From contig NZ_CP149817.1 in the NCBI RefSeq assembly GCF_037935975.1, positions 682,001 through 746,000 on the forward strand: a DNA stretch of 64,000 nucleotides, written 5' to 3'. Position 1 is the stretch's first letter; the number at the start of each line of letters is the position of its first letter. Below are positions 61,744 through 64,000 of the stretch, piece by piece. The notes beneath the pieces are model-generated. The model was not told the DNA's origin, made no database searches, and saw only the letters and a list, made by a program, of their open reading frames with translations. A program made the position numbers and the translations under genes. This DNA comes from Teredinibacter turnerae. GTDB taxonomy: Bacteria; Pseudomonadota; Gammaproteobacteria; Pseudomonadales; Cellvibrionaceae.

Positions 61744-62248
61744 GGTGATACCTCCATTGTGTGTTCGCTATGGCTTTAGACCAATACAGTTGTCGACGGG
61801 CAAGGCGCAGAGCAGCGTCTGCGTTCGTTTCTGCCTTTAGTGCCTGATAGGCCGCTCGGGTTTGAGTAGCAGAACAGAAATGAACAAGTTACCTATCGGT
61901 TTTGTCCACAACATCGAGCGAGGTGTGCTCAATCGTGTGCTTTCGCGTAAACCATTAGGCCAAAAGATGCGCCGAAGTTGTACAGACGTTGACCATTTAA
62001 AAGGTGTATTTGTCACATTGGAGTGCCTGATTGGGCCCACGTTTATGGTGTGAACCTGCATTTTGCGTGAATATGCCACTTTTTACTGGGATGGGGTGGC
62101 GACGATATAATCCGATTATCCTTAATGCGGATCGTCTATTGCTTGGATCTACGCCAGGTTGGCGGCAGCTTCCACGCTCTGGATGCTGGATTTCTTGAGA
62201 GCCTGCCGTGTCTCGCACATTCTAATTTTTACCGGATAATAATATTTC
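61744..62248. other. Non-coding region between muramidase and symporter genes
   Basis: About 500 bp containing the two divergent promoter regions. Small open frames on both strands (for example a minus-strand frame at 61837-62079) lack ribosome-binding sites. No repeat was seen. Confidence 0.4.
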
Positions 62249-63619
62249 ATGGTCAACAGTGAATCGCTTAATCAATTTCTTTCCACAGTCGTCGGCATTG
62301 TCTGGGGCTTACCTCTGGTGTTTCTGCTCGTCGGTGGCGGCATCTTTTTCTGCCTGCACTCGCGCTTTTTACCCTATCGCTATCTCACCCGCAGTGTGGC
62401 GTTGTTAGGAAGAGGCGCTGATGACCACGACAGCGGCCAGCTTTCCCACTTCCAGGCGCTGAGCACCGCGCTTTCTGGAACGCTCGGTATGGGCAATGTG
62501 GCGGGTGTGGCGCTGGCCATTTCCATGGGGGGGCCTGGCGCAATTTTTTGGATGTGGGTAAGCGCTTGCCTGGGTATCGCAACTAAGTTTTATACCTGTA
62601 CTCTCGCGGTTATGTATCGCGGCAAGGATTCTGAAGGTGATTGGCAAGGTGGGCCCATGTATGTGGTACGCGAAGGGCTGGGCCGGCGCTGGCTGCCGCT
62701 CGCCTATTTTTTCGCTTTCGCGGGGCTTCTGGGCACCATGCCCAGTTTCCAGATCAACCAGCTAGTGGCTATTCTGCGGCAAACCGTCGGAGAGTCGATG
62801 GGAATGGCTTCGGCAGAAAGTCACTTTGGTTTTGACCTCTCAGTGGGTTTTTTGCTTGCAGGCGTGGTTCTCGCCGTGGCCTGGGGACGATTGCGCCGCC
62901 TGGGTAGGGTAACGGGCGTTTTGGTTCCTGCGATGGTGATTGGTTACCTACTACTTACACTGGGAGTGTTGATGACGAATCTGGAAAAAATCCCAGCGGC
63001 ATTTGCGCTGATTTTCAGTGATGCGTTTTCAGGGCATGCCGCAGCGGGTGGTGCGCTGGGTAGCGTGATAATTATGGGGGTAAGGCGCGCTGCATTTTCC
63101 AACGAAGCCGGGATCGGCACCGAAGCGATGGCACATGGTGCTGCAAAAACCGCTGAACCCGTGCGCGAAGGGTTGGTCGCGATGTTGGGCCCGGTTATCG
63201 ATACACTTCTGGTGTGCACTTGTACGGCGTTAGTCATACTCGTTAGTGGTGTGTGGTCGGCGAGTGAAGCTGACGGGATCGCGCTGACGACGCAGGCTTT
63301 TGATTTGCTCTTTCCCGGTGGTGGTAAGTGGATACTGGTCGTGGTGGTCACACTGCTTAGCATGAGTACTGTTTTTACCTTTTGGTACTATGGCAGTAAA
63401 TGCCTCGGCTTTCTTATTGGAGCGAAATACCAAAAGCATTACATCTGGTTTTATCTGATATTGGTCGTGATCAGTTCCGTGGTATCGCTTAATCTGGTGG
63501 TGAACTTAATCGACATTATGTACGCGCTGATGGCAATTCCGACGATGACGTCTGCGTTGCTACTTGCGCCTAAAGTGCGTGCGGCGGCGAAAACCTATTT
63601 TGCGCAAAATCCCCACTAG
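62249..63619 (+). CDS. Alanine/glycine:Na+ symporter (AGCS family)
   Basis: 456 residues, about 11 helices. Hallmarks: FQALSTALSGTLGMGNVAGVALAI (Na+/substrate site), GGPGAIFWMWVSACLGIATKF, WQGGPMYVV and FSNEAGIGTEAMAHGAAKT. It imports alanine or glycine with Na+. The C-terminus ends NPH, and its stop codon lies inside a fragment resembling the end of MITE family B, so the original C-terminus may have been different by a few residues. The ribosome-binding site is weak. Confidence 0.93.
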   Translation: MVNSESLNQFLSTVVGIVWGLPLVFLLVGGGIFFCLHSRFLPYRYLTRSVALLGRGADDHDSGQLSHFQALSTALSGTLGMGNVAGVALAISMGGPGAIFWMWVSACLGIATKFYTCTLAVMYRGKDSEGDWQGGPMYVVREGLGRRWLPLAYFFAFAGLLGTMPSFQINQLVAILRQTVGESMGMASAESHFGFDLSVGFLLAGVVLAVAWGRLRRLGRVTGVLVPAMVIGYLLLTLGVLMTNLEKIPAAFALIFSDAFSGHAAAGGALGSVIIMGVRRAAFSNEAGIGTEAMAHGAAKTAEPVREGLVAMLGPVIDTLLVCTCTALVILVSGVWSASEADGIALTTQAFDLLFPGGGKWILVVVVTLLSMSTVFTFWYYGSKCLGFLIGAKYQKHYIWFYLILVVISSVVSLNLVVNLIDIMYALMAIPTMTSALLLAPKVRAAAKTYFAQNPH

Positions 63620-63635
63620 GTATCAGAGGTTCCTT
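63612..63635 (+). repeat. Fragment of MITE family B right end
   Basis: CACTAGGTATCAGAGGTTCC matches the right end of the intact family B copy (CACTAGGTTGATCAGAGGTT…) with a two-base gap. It overlaps the end of the symporter gene and includes its TAG stop. No matching left end is visible nearby. Confidence 0.6.
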
Positions 63636-63861
63636 AATGTAGTTGTCGTATTGGTTGGGCTGAACCGAGACCGCTTTTGCGTTTGGCCTCGCTGCTTCCG
63701 TGCTTGTTAATTACGCGTTTGTCGTTGTACTTGTCTAAAAACGCCGTTGTCCTACTACGGGTTCGCTACTCCCATCACAGTTGTAAATAATCAACCGCAT
63801 AATAATGTGTCGAAAGCGCTGAACGAGCGCTGGCAAATAATAATGAATAACGGAGGCAATT

Positions 63862-64000
63862 ATGTTGCGTGTGATACGTTGGTACGTCGCTGTATTGTTG
63901 GTGCTAATGGGGCGTTGGGTTTTCGCGGCGGACGCGGAATTTAGTGTTGTTAACCAATGGCAGGGCGGGTTTCAGGGAGAGATTGTTGTCCACAACGATG
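63862..64000 (+). CDS. Start of a secreted protein with N-terminal CBM2 (cut by window edge)
   Basis: GGAGG is 6 bp before an ATG; 46 codons are visible. MLRVIRWYVAVLLVLMGRWV is a signal peptide ending at about AADA, followed by AEFSVVNQWQGGFQGEIVVH, the start of a family 2 cellulose-binding module (compare VTNQW-x-x-GF). The rest, probably a glycoside hydrolase or lytic enzyme after a poly-serine linker, lies beyond the window. This is inferred from the module alone. Confidence 0.75.
   Translation, partial: MLRVIRWYVAVLLVLMGRWVFAADAEFSVVNQWQGGFQGEIVVHND

Overview
This looks like a chromosomal segment of a plant-polysaccharide-degrading marine gammaproteobacterium of the Cellvibrionaceae type (Teredinibacter/Saccharophagus/Cellvibrio-like). 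The grounds are a secreted GH9 cellulase and a GH6 cellulase lipoprotein joined by very long poly-serine linkers, family 2 cellulose-binding modules (one complete, one starting at the right edge), a Fur-controlled TonB siderophore receptor, an ectoine-catabolic operon and Na+-coupled transporters. The genus assignment is inference from gene content; no rRNA or tRNA gene is present.

Layout. 0-6.3 kb: an ECF sigma factor gene broken by two different small TA-flanked elements, its membrane-protein partner, and a 1361-residue multi-spanning sensor-like protein. 7.2-12.1 kb: a small conserved-looking protein, then a FabH-like ketoacyl synthase, a membrane-bound Fis-type regulator and a MASE1/CHASE histidine kinase, together resembling a signalling module. 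12.2-18.7 kb: a compact cytochrome bd operon, cydA-cydB-cydX-cydD-cydC plus an AhpD-like gene, with an Anr/FNR-like site upstream. 18.9-23.7 kb: a periplasmic sensor-like protein and a divergent PepSY/TonB-receptor pair around a Fur box. 23.8-29.7 kb: CPXCG protein, an ABC-2 exporter, a divergent SDR/LysR pair and a PhoD-type phosphatase. 30.2-36.1 kb: GH9 cellulase, then a c-type heme lipoprotein translationally coupled to a protein resembling the N-terminal half of VioB. 37-43.9 kb: nhaD, cysK, typA, a lipoprotein, a nest of mobile elements, GFA and YceI proteins. 44.6-49.7 kb: ectoine degradation operon doeB-doeD-doeA-doeC. 50-54.7 kb: accessory region with orphan proteins, a cytosine deaminase gene disrupted by a third element, a GNAT gene, a second copy of the structured element and a lipoprotein pair. 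55-59.8 kb: frameshifted GH6 cellulase, class-C-beta-lactamase-like hydrolase, GNAT and acyltransferase 3. 60.2-64 kb: a small gene, a holin/GH108 muramidase pair, an alanine/glycine:Na+ symporter and the start of a secreted CBM2 protein.

The most notable feature is a set of three non-autonomous, TA-flanked small elements without any transposase in the window. Family A is 263 bp, with two nearly identical copies in opposite orientation. Family B is about 265 bp, with one intact copy, one relic and end fragments. Family C is about 175 bp, rich in hairpins, and its two diverged copies keep base pairing through compensatory changes. Between them they break two genes and nest in one another. Computing away the elements and one TA restores the reading frame of each broken gene.
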